A stretch of 64,000 nucleotides of DNA from Mycolicibacterium moriokaense. Its GTDB lineage: Bacteria > Actinomycetota > Actinomycetes > Mycobacteriales > Mycobacteriaceae. Within the stretch, counting starts at the first letter, position 1. Each line of letters begins with the position of its first letter. Below the pieces are notes generated by a model. The model searched no databases and had not been told where the DNA came from. It was given only the letters and a program-made list of their open reading frames with translations. Positions 28,083 to 37,098 of the stretch are shown in pieces. The stretch spans positions 4,836,001 to 4,900,000 of the forward strand of contig NZ_AP022560.1 in NCBI RefSeq assembly GCF_010726085.1. Direction: 5' to 3'. The translations under genes were made by a program, and so were the position numbers.

Positions 28083-30128
28083 CTACAACCCCGTCGGGTA
28101 CGTCTCCGGCGTCTCGCCGGCCTCCCACACGCTCGTCGTCTCGAGTGGCTCGAGCGCCCGCGTTCGGTCGATGTGGATGATCGCGTCGAACTGTTCGCCG
28201 GGGCGAACATGGTAGTAATGGCTCTGCCTTTCGGTCTCGGGCAGATAGATGACGCCGATGGCCCGTCCCAACCGAACGGTGTCCAACGGATCGGCCGCGG
28301 CACGGCTGATAGCCGGTGACACCAGGAACTCCGGGCGCCCGGACTCGTGGAACAGTTCCTCGACGCTGCCGTTCAAGGCGGGCCTGACGACCTTGCGTTC
28401 GGCGATTCCGCCCCATTCACTGGCAGCCGTGACGGTGCCCCAATACGTGGTGAAGCCGATCAGGCGGCAGTCCTGACCGTACCGCTCACGTACGAGCTGA
28501 CCGAGGGTGAGCTGCCCGTCGCCACCCACTTCGGTGGCCCTGGCGTCCCCGACGTGAGAGTTGTGGGCCCACACCACGATTCGAGCTGAATGCTGATCGC
28601 CGTGACGGCTCAGATGTGCCATCAGCGCTTGCAGGGTCTGGGCCATGTGGCGATCCCGCAGATTCCAGGACGTGACTCTGCCGCTGAACATCGCCCGGTA
28701 GTACACCTCTGCGTCCCGCACGGTCTGCGCGTTCTGCTGGGCATAGAACGCCTCGTCCTCGGCCAGCAGACCGTCACGTCGCGCATATTCCGCTGCGGTG
28801 CGCTGCATCTCGACCAGTTGCTCGAGCGCTTCGCGCTCACACGACAACCCGGCACCGAACGCTGCGGCAAACCCGTACGCCTGACCGTCGTCGGCCGACA
28901 CGTGGTCGAAGCACGCGTACCTGGCCCTCGCCCGCGCCGCCGCCCGCGGATCAACCTTGTCGAGGTAGGAGATCACTTCTTGTATCGACCGGTGCAGGCT
29001 GTAGAGGTCGAGCCCATAGAAACCCGCCTGACGTCCCCCGACGGTTCGGGCGCGCTGGTTGTGGTCGTACAGCCAGTCGACGAACTCGCGCACCGCGGTG
29101 TTGCGCCACATCCACGCGGGGAACCTCTCGAAGCCCCTTAATGCCTCCTCCGCGGATTGGTCATCGCTGCGACCGTGGACGTAACGGTTGACCCGATAGG
29201 CATCGGGCCAGTCGGCCTCGGCGGCGACACCGACGAAGCCCTTCTCCTCGATGAGCCATCTGGTGATTTCGGCACGCGCCCGATAGAACTCGTGGGTCCC
29301 ATGCGAGCTCTCGCCGATCAGGACGATGTGGGCGTCCCCGATGATCTCCTCGAGCACCTCAGGAGACGGCACACCGCCGGGTGCGTCGACGGCAACACGC
29401 TCGATCGCCTCCGCGGGGCTCTCCTTTATACGGATCGCAGCGGTGGCGAAACCCGTTGTCGGGGTGGCAAGTAGGCCACGCACCTCCTGATCGCTCACCT
29501 GATGGAAATCCCAGAACGACTCACCGACCGCCAGAAACGGCGTCGGCATCGAGGCACAGACGACATCGTCAACGATCGCCGCGAACTCGCGGCAGGTCGA
29601 TTCGGGTGCAGCAGGCACCGCGATCACGATTTCCGCGGGCTCCATCTCGCGCAGGGCCTGCACTGCGGCGAGCATGCTCGCACCTGTCGCCAAACCGTCG
29701 TCGACCAGGATCACGGTCTTACCCGCCAGGTCCAACGGAGGCCGATCACCGCGGTAGGCGGTCTCCCGTCGGATGAGCTCTCGTCCTTCGCGTTCGGCGA
29801 CATCGCGCAGCTGTTGCGGCGTCACCCGCAACGCACGGAGCACGTCGTCGTTGACGACCACCCGCCCGCCGCTGGCCAACGCGCCGACGGCGAACTCCTC
29901 ATGCCCTGGGGCGCCCAGCTTGCGAACGACGAAAGCATCAAGGGGCGCACCCAAGGCCGCCGCCACCTCCCAGGCGACGGGTATGCCGCCGCGGGGCAGC
30001 CCCAGCACGATGACGTTTTCGCGCCCGCGATAGGCGCCGAGCAAGTCGGCCAGCACCCGACCCGCTTCGCGACGATCGCGGAAGACGCGCCTGGGTTGGC
30101 TCCTCAACGTCTCGGAGGTCCGGCCCAT
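28083..30128 (-). CDS. Phosphoribosyltransferase / erythromycin-esterase fusion (Rv2030c-like)
   Basis: 681 residues. The N-terminal part (about 1-215) is a type I phosphoribosyltransferase fold with the PRPP loop [14 protein letters not shown] and a preceding [17 protein letters not shown]. The C-terminal part (about 245-670) is an erythromycin-esterase (EreA/B-like) domain with [17 protein letters not shown] and [17 protein letters not shown]. From memory M. tuberculosis Rv2030c has the same fusion and belongs to the DosR regulon; its biochemical role is unproven. It follows the DUF1876 gene by 18 nt, so both are driven from the DosR box at 30488. Drug resistance should not be assumed from the esterase name. 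Confidence 0.88.
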   Translation of the reverse strand: MGRTSETLRSQPRRVFRDRREAGRVLADLLGAYRGRENVIVLGLPRGGIPVAWEVAAALGAPLDAFVVRKLGAPGHEEFAVGALASGGRVVVNDDVLRALRVTPQQLRDVAEREGRELIRRETAYRGDRPPLDLAGKTVILVDDGLATGASMLAAVQALREMEPAEIVIAVPAAPESTCREFAAIVDDVVCASMPTPFLAVGESFWDFHQVSDQEVRGLLATPTTGFATAAIRIKESPAEAIERVAVDAPGGVPSPEVLEEIIGDAHIVLIGESSHGTHEFYRARAEITRWLIEEKGFVGVAAEADWPDAYRVNRYVHGRSDDQSAEEALRGFERFPAWMWRNTAVREFVDWLYDHNQRARTVGGRQAGFYGLDLYSLHRSIQEVISYLDKVDPRAAARARARYACFDHVSADDGQAYGFAAAFGAGLSCEREALEQLVEMQRTAAEYARRDGLLAEDEAFYAQQNAQTVRDAEVYYRAMFSGRVTSWNLRDRHMAQTLQALMAHLSRHGDQHSARIVVWAHNSHVGDARATEVGGDGQLTLGQLVRERYGQDCRLIGFTTYWGTVTAASEWGGIAERKVVRPALNGSVEELFHESGRPEFLVSPAISRAAADPLDTVRLGRAIGVIYLPETERQSHYYHVRPGEQFDAIIHIDRTRALEPLETTSVWEAGETPETYPTGL

Positions 30129-30146
30129 CTCTGCACTCCCCCTTCT

Positions 30147-30431
30147 TCAGGGCTGCAGGGTCGCCGGCTGTCCGGTCACGCGCTCGATGTCTTGAGCAGA
30201 CACAGCCATCAACCGCTTCCCCAGGTCCGTCAGCGCGCGGCCGACGGCCAGCTCGTCACCGATCTCAGCGATATCGCGATCCTCCGGATTCAGCCGCGCC
30301 GTGCCGATACCCACCTCTTCTATTTCGCGCCAGCGCAGCCGCGCCTTGGCTCGGGTGAGCCCCATGTGCTCATCGATCGACACCTCGACTGTCCAGTTCT
30401 TCGCGACGTGATCTGATCGTTCCCCGGTCAT
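30147..30431 (-). CDS. DUF1876 protein (Rv1738/Rv2632c-like dormancy protein)
   Basis: 94 residues from ATG 30431, which has an AGAGGAG ribosome site at 9-nt spacing; an ATG three codons upstream would touch that site. The protein ([40 protein letters not shown]) matches the small DUF1876 family, whose M. tuberculosis member Rv1738 is also 94 residues, is among the most strongly DosR-induced proteins and resembles ribosome hibernation factors in fold. A strong DosR box lies 57-76 bp upstream. It heads an operon with the phosphoribosyltransferase/esterase fusion. Confidence 0.9.
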   Translation of the reverse strand: MTGERSDHVAKNWTVEVSIDEHMGLTRAKARLRWREIEEVGIGTARLNPEDRDIAEIGDELAVGRALTDLGKRLMAVSAQDIERVTGQPATLQP

Positions 30432-30487
30432 CGCAGTCATCTCCTCTTAGTCCACTCCTGTATCCGACCACCGCACATCGGCGTCGG

Positions 30488-30507
30488 GTAGGGACCGAAG
30501 TCCCCGC
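30488..30507. promoter_or_regulatory. DosR box between DUF1876 and SRPBCC genes
   Basis: GTAGGGACCGAAGTCCCCGC contains both DosR half-sites (GGGAC ... GTCCC). It lies 57-76 bp upstream of the DUF1876 start on the minus strand and 134 bp upstream of the divergent gene at 30641, so it can serve both. Confidence 0.85.
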
Positions 30508-30587
30508 TCAGTGGGCCGTTGGGCGATCAGTGTCCGCGACGGCCGCTGTCGGACCTGCGGCAACAGCTACGGCGAATGTCGGTCGGA

Positions 30588-30607
30588 TCAGGGACTACCG
30601 GCCCTAG
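30588..30607. promoter_or_regulatory. Second, weaker DosR-like box before the SRPBCC gene
   Basis: TCAGGGACTACCGGCCCTAG keeps GGGACT perfectly and the CCC of the right half. It ends 33 bp before the ATG at 30641. Two sites in one promoter region are common for strongly induced DosR targets. Confidence 0.5.
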
Positions 30608-30640
30608 CCGCATCGTGGCTGCACACCGCACTGTTGGACC

Positions 30641-31321
30641 ATGATCGCGAACGGACTGCGGCTCGCCGGTGCGCTGGCGTTCTTGTATGCGGCGCGGAGG
30701 TACTACCGCAACTGGGGCACCACCAAGGAAGAAAGCCAGATGTACCTCGACGGCGATGCGCTCATCTTCGGGCCCGTCGTGCGGAGTACCGAGGCGGTGT
30801 GGATAGACGCTCCGGCCAGCGCGGTATGGCCGTGGCTGGTGCAGATGGGTCACGACCGCGGCGGCCTGTACACATTCGAGAAAGTGGAGAACCTCGCCGG
30901 GCTGCATTACGTCAACGCCGACAGTATCCATCCCGAATGGCAGCATCTCGCGCCGGGCGACATCGTCAGGCTCGTTCCCCGCGGTTGGATGGGATTGCGC
31001 GACGGGTTCGCCCTCGAGGTGGTCGAGGTCAACGATCAAGAGTCCGAGAAATCTATCGTGTTGCGGGGTTCGGTGGGCCAAACCTGGAATGTGGTGTGGT
31101 CCTTCCACGTCATTCCTCACTGGGAGGATCGCTGCCGCCTTCTCATCCGGATTCGGACGCCGTTGCGTCTACCGAGTCAGGTGCCGGTGACCGAGCTCTT
31201 GGGACCGGCGACGGCGTTCGTGACCCGGGGCATATTGCTCGGCATCAAGCGGCGGGCGCAGCAGCAGGTGCAGGCCGAGGTGTCGGCCTCCCAGGCAAGC
31301 GACGATCTGCACGTCCTCTAG
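30641..31321 (+). CDS. SRPBCC-fold protein with N-terminal hydrophobic segment
   Basis: 226 residues. A hydrophobic N-terminal segment (LRLAGALAFLYAARRYYRNW) may anchor it to the membrane. The body is a START/SRPBCC-type fold (STEAVWIDAPASAVWPWLVQ, MGHDRGGLYTFEKVENLAG), which usually binds a hydrophobic ligand. Two DosR-like boxes lie upstream. A strong hairpin after the stop separates it from the convergent PPOX gene. Ligand unknown. Confidence 0.78.
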   Translation: MIANGLRLAGALAFLYAARRYYRNWGTTKEESQMYLDGDALIFGPVVRSTEAVWIDAPASAVWPWLVQMGHDRGGLYTFEKVENLAGLHYVNADSIHPEWQHLAPGDIVRLVPRGWMGLRDGFALEVVEVNDQESEKSIVLRGSVGQTWNVVWSFHVIPHWEDRCRLLIRIRTPLRLPSQVPVTELLGPATAFVTRGILLGIKRRAQQQVQAEVSASQASDDLHVL

Positions 31322-31325
31322 TTTT

Positions 31326-31363
31326 GCCGGGCTTCTCCGCACCAGGACGCGGAGGAGCCCGGC
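31326..31363. terminator. Bidirectional hairpin terminator
   Basis: Arms 31326-31340 and 31349-31363 pair over 15 bp with one wobble, around an 8-nt loop (ACCAGGAC). It lies exactly between two convergent stop codons (31321 and 31368). Long GC stems without a U-tract are usual for mycobacterial terminators. Confidence 0.8.
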
Positions 31364-31367
31364 CCCC

Positions 31368-31808
31368 TCAGGCGATGGTGAATTCGCGATCCGGCTCGGA
31401 TCCGAAGGTGAACCGTCGGCCGGTGACGCTCAGCGGGCGGATGCGCACATAGTGCTGTTTCACCGTGGCCGTCCACGGGAGCAGTTGGGCGCGTTCGGCT
31501 TCGGCGATCTCGTCGTCGGTATGCAGCGATCGCGCGAGGCCCTTGACGATCACGCTCCATCCTTCGTCGGCGTTGTGGTCATCGACCTCGAACAGCACGT
31601 TGTGGTTGATCGCGGTGCTGATCAGCTTGGTGCCCTCCGCCGTGCGGAACAACACCGTCCGGTTCTGGACGACGAAGTTGACCGGAAATATCTCCGGCTG
31701 ACCGTCGACGGCCGTGACGAGCCGTCCCAGCGCGGCGCTGGACATCAACTTCCAGCACTCACTCTCCGGCAGGATGGCGATCGGTTGCGTCGGTGTGGTC
31801 ATGGTCAT
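31368..31808 (-). CDS. PPOX-class (pyridoxamine 5'-phosphate oxidase-like) flavin/F420-binding protein
   Basis: 146 residues from ATG 31808 (a second ATG two codons on). The split beta-barrel family pattern is clear: ECWKLMSSAALGRLVTAVDG, PEIFPVNFVVQNRTVLFRTA, EGTKLISTAINHNVLFEVDD and WSVIVKGLARSL. Members bind FMN or F420; Rv3129, a DosR-regulon protein, is of this type by recollection. A weak DosR-like site may overlap 31837-31856. The gene is 66 bp after the hydrogenase protease gene on the same strand, so it could also be the tail of that operon. Confidence 0.82.
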   Translation of the reverse strand: MTMTTPTQPIAILPESECWKLMSSAALGRLVTAVDGQPEIFPVNFVVQNRTVLFRTAEGTKLISTAINHNVLFEVDDHNADEGWSVIVKGLARSLHTDDEIAEAERAQLLPWTATVKQHYVRIRPLSVTGRRFTFGSEPDREFTIA

Positions 31809-31874
31809 GAGGCTACCCAACACGGTGGTCCCGCGAATGCGGCCAAAAGTCACATAACTTCAGGACTCAGGGGG

Positions 31875-32357
31875 TCAATTCCTCGAGCGTCGGAGGGCCG
31901 AGGCCGACAGACCAGAAAAATGAGCTGTCGCGTCGTTCAGGTTCCGCTTCGCCGCTGGCGTCAAACCCTGTTCGAGTCCGAACTCATACCCTCGGATCGC
32001 AAGCACATGCACAATCGGCAGGCGATCGAAACACTGCTGGCAGGTCGCCATGATCGCCGGAATCGAAATGGCGTGCGACGTGAAGCTGAAGTCCATTCGC
32101 GGTGCCGCGCGTTCCAGCGTGAAGGATTCCACCGCGGCATCCTTGGTAGCGTCAATGAACAACACGCGTTGCTTGGTGCTGATGAGTTCGGCGTCCTCGA
32201 GCAACAGCTGATAACCCCACTGCAACTCCGCGTTGGAGCACAGCCCTTGCGCCTCAAGCCAATCGACGAACGCCCAGCCCAATCCGTCATCCTGCCGACC
32301 TACGTTGCCGATGCCGTAGACCAGGCAGGAGTCGTTGTCGAAGTCGTCGAGTCTCAT
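31875..32357 (-). CDS. hoxW: [NiFe]-hydrogenase maturation endopeptidase (HoxW/HyaD-like)
   Basis: 160 residues. The family start is present: CLVYGIGNVGRQDDGLGWAF, with the acidic residue that senses nickel, and VLFIDATKD holding the second metal-binding Asp. The His in DFSFTSHAISIP is the third expected ligand. This protease trims the C-terminus of the large subunit after nickel insertion. Its ATG overlaps the hoxH stop (ATGA), which pairs it with HoxH as its substrate. Hyp accessory proteins for cofactor assembly are not in the window. Confidence 0.88.
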   Translation of the reverse strand: MRLDDFDNDSCLVYGIGNVGRQDDGLGWAFVDWLEAQGLCSNAELQWGYQLLLEDAELISTKQRVLFIDATKDAAVESFTLERAAPRMDFSFTSHAISIPAIMATCQQCFDRLPIVHVLAIRGYEFGLEQGLTPAAKRNLNDATAHFSGLSASALRRSRN

Positions 32358-33835
32358 GAACCGGATGCCGATCGAGCACGTTCGTTGATCACGTTCCCGG
32401 CGGAATCAAAGACGGTGACAATCAGCGGCATCTGTCCGAAGGCGTGCGTCGCACAGCTCAGACATGGATCGTATGCGCGAATCCCAACCTCGATGGCGTT
32501 CATCATCGCTTCAGAGATCTCACCGCGCCCCTGCAGATACTTCTCGGCTACAGAATGCACCGTCCGGTTGATGACCTGATTGTTGTGCGTGGTCGCCACG
32601 ATCAGGTTCGCAAACGTGATGTCGCCTTCTGGACCGGCACGGTAATGGTGAAGCAACGTACCGCGCGGAGCCTCGACGACACCTACGCCCTCACCGACCC
32701 ACGCGTCGGCAGTGGGGGTTACGAGTAAATCCTCGTTCTGCAGATCGCGGTCGCGCAGTAGTCCCTCGATCAGTTCGGCGGCATGGAGCACTTCGATGGC
32801 CCGTGCCCAGTTGGTGTGCAATGTCATGTTGTTGGCGGATCCGTCGGTATACGCATGGAAACGCTCGAGGGCCTCCTGTGCGCGCGGCGTCGACAAAGAC
32901 TTGGTGACATTCATCCGCCCGAGCGGGCCTACCCTTACCGAGCCGTCCTCCCTGCCAAGATCTTTCAGGAAGGGGAACTTCATATACGTCCAGTCCTCCA
33001 CCGCTTCCGAAAAATGGTCCAGGTAGTCGTGATAGTCGATATCCCGGACGACGTTCTTGTCCTTGTCGACGATGCGTAGTGTCCCGTGGTAGTAGTCCAC
33101 GTTTCCGTCGACGTCGACAAGGGACATGTTCAGGGCAGGGACGTTGGCGAAACCGTCGACCTCGCTTCGATGCTTGTCGTGGAATTCGTAGAAGACGCGA
33201 AGACCGTCCTGTGCGTAGTCGATGATTTCGTCGATCGACGGGAGGCCCTCCGCGCCATTCAGCAGTCGGTCGCATTCGGCCCTGCTCAAGCTCTTGTGGA
33301 CGCCTCCCGGCACCGAGCTGATGCCATGCATTCTTCGGCCGAAGACCGATTTGATGACCTCCTGCCCCCACTTGCGCAGCATTATCACTCGCCGCATCAA
33401 TGCTGGGTCGGCTTCGATGAGGCCGAACAGATTTCGCTGCTCGGGCGCGGCGTCCATCCCGAACATCATCTCGGGAACGACCAGATAGAAGTATGCCGTC
33501 GCATGCGACTGCAGCATCTGCGCGTAATGGCCGAGCCGGCGAATCTTCTCTGCAGTCCGCGTGATTCCGACTTCCGTCTTCACCCCGACGCCGATCATGT
33601 CGTCGAGTGCTTTCGCGCCACACAGATGGTGACTGACGAAGCAGATTCCGCAGATGCGCTGCATCAGCATCGGCGCCTCCCAGAATGGGTGGCCCTGAAC
33701 GAATTTCTCGAACCCACGGAATTCGACAACATGCAGCCTCGCGTCGACGACATTGTTGTCGTCATCGAGGTGCACGGTGACCTTGCCGTGACCCTCGATT
33801 CGGGTTACGGGATCGATGATCAGTTTTCTGCTCAC
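32354..33835 (-). CDS. hoxH: [NiFe]-hydrogenase large subunit, HoxH-like
   Basis: 493 residues starting with GTG 33835 after GGAAGG. Both nickel-binding motifs are intact: RICGICFVSHH near the N-terminus and DPCLSCATHAFGQM near the C-terminus; the last about 28 residues after DPCLSCATH should be the peptide removed by HoxW. Other conserved features are DPVTRIEGHGKVTVHLD and RGTLLHHYRA. It oxidises or evolves H2. With HoxY, HoxU and HoxF it forms an NAD(P)-linked soluble enzyme of group 3d type. In M. smegmatis a group 3 hydrogenase is DosR-dependent and acts in hypoxic redox balance; that supports the same role here. Confidence 0.93.
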   Translation of the reverse strand: MSRKLIIDPVTRIEGHGKVTVHLDDDNNVVDARLHVVEFRGFEKFVQGHPFWEAPMLMQRICGICFVSHHLCGAKALDDMIGVGVKTEVGITRTAEKIRRLGHYAQMLQSHATAYFYLVVPEMMFGMDAAPEQRNLFGLIEADPALMRRVIMLRKWGQEVIKSVFGRRMHGISSVPGGVHKSLSRAECDRLLNGAEGLPSIDEIIDYAQDGLRVFYEFHDKHRSEVDGFANVPALNMSLVDVDGNVDYYHGTLRIVDKDKNVVRDIDYHDYLDHFSEAVEDWTYMKFPFLKDLGREDGSVRVGPLGRMNVTKSLSTPRAQEALERFHAYTDGSANNMTLHTNWARAIEVLHAAELIEGLLRDRDLQNEDLLVTPTADAWVGEGVGVVEAPRGTLLHHYRAGPEGDITFANLIVATTHNNQVINRTVHSVAEKYLQGRGEISEAMMNAIEVGIRAYDPCLSCATHAFGQMPLIVTVFDSAGNVINERARSASGS

Positions 33836-33850
33836 ACCAAGCCTTCCAGA

Positions 33851-34468
33851 TCAGTCGAAATGGTTGACCGAGCGCGGCAGCGCAACGGGACGACCGTTGA
33901 TGAGGTCGTCGAGCACCGTGAAGATTGCGTCGGCGTCCGGCGGACAGCCGGGAATGAAGTGGTCCATCTTGACCACTTCGTGGCAGGGGTAAACCTTGGT
34001 GGTGAGTCGGGGAATATCGGGATGGGAGGGGATGACGGGTTCGGCCCCCGGTATCGCCGTGGGTGAATTGATGTACGCCTCGGAGAGACAGTCCTTCAGC
34101 TCGAACACATTGCGCATTGCAGGGACGCCGCCCCAGACGGCGCAGGCACCGACGGATATCAAGACGTCGCAGTTGTTGCGAAAATGCCGCAGCGTTTCGA
34201 TGTTCTCCTCATTCGCGACACCACCCTCGATGAATCCGATCTCGCATCGCTGCGTGATTCGCTTGATATCGGTGAGCGAGGATCGGTGGATGGTGATCCT
34301 CGCCAAGAGTGGAACGATTCGCTCGTCCATGTCGAGGAACGACAGGGTGCATCCCCAGCAGCCACACAGACCGATCATCGCCACGTTGATCTTGCCCCGC
34401 CGTGCCGTCGACAACGCTGGATCAGGTGGCGTCGAAGGCATTTCGTGCGATGCGATTTCCTCGGTCAC
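33851..34468 (-). CDS. hoxY: [NiFe]-hydrogenase small subunit, HoxY-like
   Basis: 205 residues starting with GTG at 34468 that overlaps the hoxU stop (GTGA). It keeps the proximal [4Fe-4S] ligands: GLCGCWGCTLSFLD, ISVGACAVWGGVP and FIPGCPPDADAIF. It lacks the medial and distal cluster domain of membrane hydrogenases, as expected for the short HoxY of cytoplasmic enzymes. No Tat signal is present, so it is cytoplasmic. It sits between hoxU and hoxH. Confidence 0.92.
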   Translation of the reverse strand: MTEEIASHEMPSTPPDPALSTARRGKINVAMIGLCGCWGCTLSFLDMDERIVPLLARITIHRSSLTDIKRITQRCEIGFIEGGVANEENIETLRHFRNNCDVLISVGACAVWGGVPAMRNVFELKDCLSEAYINSPTAIPGAEPVIPSHPDIPRLTTKVYPCHEVVKMDHFIPGCPPDADAIFTVLDDLINGRPVALPRSVNHFD

Positions 34469-35181
34469 GGTGCATCCGATTCATCTGAGGGATTAAGCGC
34501 CCGTTCCCGGACGGTGCGGACTTCATACTTTCGTCGACCGATAGGGACGTCGAATCCGACCCCCTTTTTCAGGATGGCACCAACAGGGCAGATCTCCACG
34601 GCATAGCGAACCTGCTCGGAGGGCATCGCGTTCGCACGGTCGGTATCGACCTCGATCCGGGACTCACTGCCGCGGCCGCTGATGCTGAAGATCTTCTCCC
34701 CGGTGGTTTCGTCGCGGACGAATTCCACACAGCGCTGACAGAAGATGCAACGATCGCGCTCCAGCCAAATGTTGTCCGACGCGTGGTCCCGTTCGCGAAC
34801 CGGGAAGTGGTACGGGAAACGGGAGACCAGCATGTCTACCTCGTAGGCGACGGCCTGTAGCGTGCAACGACCGCTCTTCTCGCAACTCGGGCAATTGTGG
34901 TTGCCTTCGGCGAAAAGCAATTCCACCAATGCCTTTCGGGTATCAGCCGTCTCCGGCTCGTCGACCTCGACGTGCATACCGTCCGAGACGCGAACCGTGC
35001 ACGCCGCGACCACGACGCCGTTCACCTTGACCGAACACACCCGGCAGGTACCGAGGCACGGTTTTCCCTTGAGGTAGCACAGCGTTGGGATGTACACACC
35101 CGCCTTGGCGGCGACATCGACCAGGATTTCGCCCTCGTCGGTCGACACCAGGTGTCCATCGATCTCGATGCGGATGGTCAT
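34465..35181 (-). CDS. hoxU: Hydrogenase diaphorase Fe-S subunit, HoxU-like
   Basis: 238 residues from ATG 35181, overlapping the hoxF stop (ATGA). It resembles the N-terminal part of NuoG: a [2Fe-2S] ferredoxin domain (TLCYLKGKPCLGTCRVC), a His-Cys3 [4Fe-4S] motif (EGNHNCPSCEKSGRC) and a further cluster region (ERDRCIFCQRCVEFV with EICPVGAIL). It carries electrons between the HoxY cluster and the HoxF flavin. Confidence 0.92.
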   Translation of the reverse strand: MTIRIEIDGHLVSTDEGEILVDVAAKAGVYIPTLCYLKGKPCLGTCRVCSVKVNGVVVAACTVRVSDGMHVEVDEPETADTRKALVELLFAEGNHNCPSCEKSGRCTLQAVAYEVDMLVSRFPYHFPVRERDHASDNIWLERDRCIFCQRCVEFVRDETTGEKIFSISGRGSESRIEVDTDRANAMPSEQVRYAVEICPVGAILKKGVGFDVPIGRRKYEVRTVRERALNPSDESDAP

Positions 35182-36989
35182 GCCGTCCCGTCCGTCTCCA
35201 GTTCGGCCACTGCCTCGTCGTACCCGGCCAGCGCACCGTCCAGATCGAACGACGGCAGGAGGGCCTGCTCTTGACTGCGCAACCTCTTTCGATAGAGCTC
35301 GGGAAACTTCTGCATGGTCGTCAGAATGGGATTGGCCGCGGTGACCCCCAGGCCGCACCGACTGGCGCTCTTGACCACCGCACCCCAACCGGCCAGGTCA
35401 TCCAGATCCTCGTGGTCTGCCGTGCCAACGGTGATGAGCCTCAGCTTGTCGTGTAAGTCGACTGTGCCGGCTCGGCACGGAACGCAAATGCCGCAGGATT
35501 CTTCGGCGAAGAACTTCGTGTAGTCCCTGGCGATGTCCAAAAGGTCACGGGAGGCGTTGAAGACAGTGACAGCGCCATTGCACGGGATGTCTTCGTAGGC
35601 GATGCGGCGTCGGCCGTCCACGGCCACCGACAGACACTCCCCCGATGGGCCACTGATCTGCACGGCGCGGGCGTCGCGCGCGCCGACCATCATCAGCACC
35701 TCATTGAGGGTGATGCCCCATTGGACCTCGTATACGCCGGGACGGTCGCAGTCGCCGGCGACGCTCAGCAGGCGTGCGCCCGCCGAGTCCGGGGTGCCCA
35801 TGCGGCGGAACCACTGCGCCCCTTCCTCGATGACGCGGGTTGCCGCAGCCAAAGTCTCGACGTTGTTGACGCTGGTCGGTTTGCCGAGGTAACCCTGTTG
35901 GACCGGGAAGGGTGGTTTCAGCCGGGGCGTACCCCGTTTGCCTTCGCAAGACTCGATCAACGCCGACTCTTCACCGCACACATAGGAGCCGGCACCCATC
36001 TGGATACGGATGTCGAAATCGAATCCCGTCCGGCCACCGATATCGGAGCCGAGCAGGCCGTCATCCCGGAGTCGCTGAAGCTGTCGTTCCAGATACCGTT
36101 TCAGGTAGACGTATTCGGCACGGAGGTAGACGATCCCGTGAGAACTGCCGGTCGCGTAGGCCGCGATGACCATCCCCATGAACACGTCGAGAGGTGATCG
36201 CGTCAGCAGCGCCCGGTCCTTGAAGGTGCCGGGTTCACCCTCGTCGGCGTTGCAGATGACGTACTTCTCGTCGCCCGGCGCGGCGCGGCACAGCTGCCAC
36301 TTGAGCCCGGTTCGGAACCCCGCGCCGCCGTATCCCCGTAGCCCGGATTCGATGACTGCGCCGATCATCTCGTCAGGAGTACGGGAGAGGCAGTTCTTGA
36401 GCAACGTCTGGTAATCCGGCTCGCCGCGGAAGAACACGGGCCCCCGCGTGTGGACATTGGACTCCACCAGAGCGTCGACGTAGGCGATGTCGTCATCGGG
36501 TAGCCCCGCGGGGTTCGCGATCTCGGCGGCGACCTTCCCCGTCTTCAACTGCGCAACGATGCGTGCGACGGTATCCGGCGTCAGTCGTGTGAACACCACG
36601 CCGTCGACCATCATCGCGGGTTCCTGGTCGCTGAGACCGATGCATGGCGTTTCGAACAGGCCGAACATCCCCTTTGCGTCGGTTTCTCCGAATCTGACGC
36701 CGGTCTCGCGCTCGAGCGCGTCGTAGACCTCCTGATAGCCGTTCATCTTGGCGATCACCGTGTTGCTCAAGTAGATCTGGTGCCGCCCCGACGGCTCGCT
36801 ACGGAAGAAGTGATAGAAGGACGCGGTCTCCACGATGTCGAGAAGGGACCGGTTCAACCCTGCCGCGAGCTGCGGCAGGACGTCGTTGGGCAGGTAGCCG
36901 TACAGATGCTGGACATCCCACAGAATGTCGATCAGCCGCGTTCCGTCGTGGCCGTAGCGCCGGAGCAGGGTATCGATGTCCGCGTTCAT
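35178..36989 (-). CDS. hoxF: Hydrogenase diaphorase flavoprotein, HoxF with fused NuoE-like domain
   Basis: 603 residues. Residues 1-160 are a NuoE/HoxE-like thioredoxin fold in which three of the four expected [2Fe-2S] cysteines are replaced (QIYLSNTVIAKMNG; TPCIGLSDQEP), so it probably has no cluster. Residues 175-590 are NuoF-like with the NAD/FMN motifs GYGGAGFRTGLKW and CNADEGEPGTFKDR and [4Fe-4S] ligands ESCGICVPCRAGT plus a later Cys in SRCGLGV. The NuoE-NuoF fusion with a silent NuoE part is as I recall for the Cupriavidus soluble hydrogenase HoxF, supporting group 3d. It is first in the operon, 109 bp after the acyltransferase gene. Confidence 0.92.
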   Translation of the reverse strand: MNADIDTLLRRYGHDGTRLIDILWDVQHLYGYLPNDVLPQLAAGLNRSLLDIVETASFYHFFRSEPSGRHQIYLSNTVIAKMNGYQEVYDALERETGVRFGETDAKGMFGLFETPCIGLSDQEPAMMVDGVVFTRLTPDTVARIVAQLKTGKVAAEIANPAGLPDDDIAYVDALVESNVHTRGPVFFRGEPDYQTLLKNCLSRTPDEMIGAVIESGLRGYGGAGFRTGLKWQLCRAAPGDEKYVICNADEGEPGTFKDRALLTRSPLDVFMGMVIAAYATGSSHGIVYLRAEYVYLKRYLERQLQRLRDDGLLGSDIGGRTGFDFDIRIQMGAGSYVCGEESALIESCEGKRGTPRLKPPFPVQQGYLGKPTSVNNVETLAAATRVIEEGAQWFRRMGTPDSAGARLLSVAGDCDRPGVYEVQWGITLNEVLMMVGARDARAVQISGPSGECLSVAVDGRRRIAYEDIPCNGAVTVFNASRDLLDIARDYTKFFAEESCGICVPCRAGTVDLHDKLRLITVGTADHEDLDDLAGWGAVVKSASRCGLGVTAANPILTTMQKFPELYRKRLRSQEQALLPSFDLDGALAGYDEAVAELETDGTA

Positions 36990-37098
36990 CTGTTACCTCG
37001 CAGTGTATCCCGCGATTCGCGCTGGTGGTCCAGCTCGGAGCGGCCGGTCTTGGAGAGCGCCGACGATGCCGGCGACCGCGACACGTCGGCCATCAGTC

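Noticed and set aside
31837..31856. Possible DosR box before the PPOX gene
   Set aside because: AAAAGTCAC keeps part of one half-site only; too weak to list as a feature.
31452..32579. 375-codon plus-strand frame
   Set aside because: Antisense to the PPOX and HoxW/HoxH genes, with no recognisable motif.
37016..37035. Possible DosR box before hoxF
   Set aside because: About 11 of 20 positions match, but the GGGAC half-site is missing; chance in GC-rich DNA cannot be excluded.
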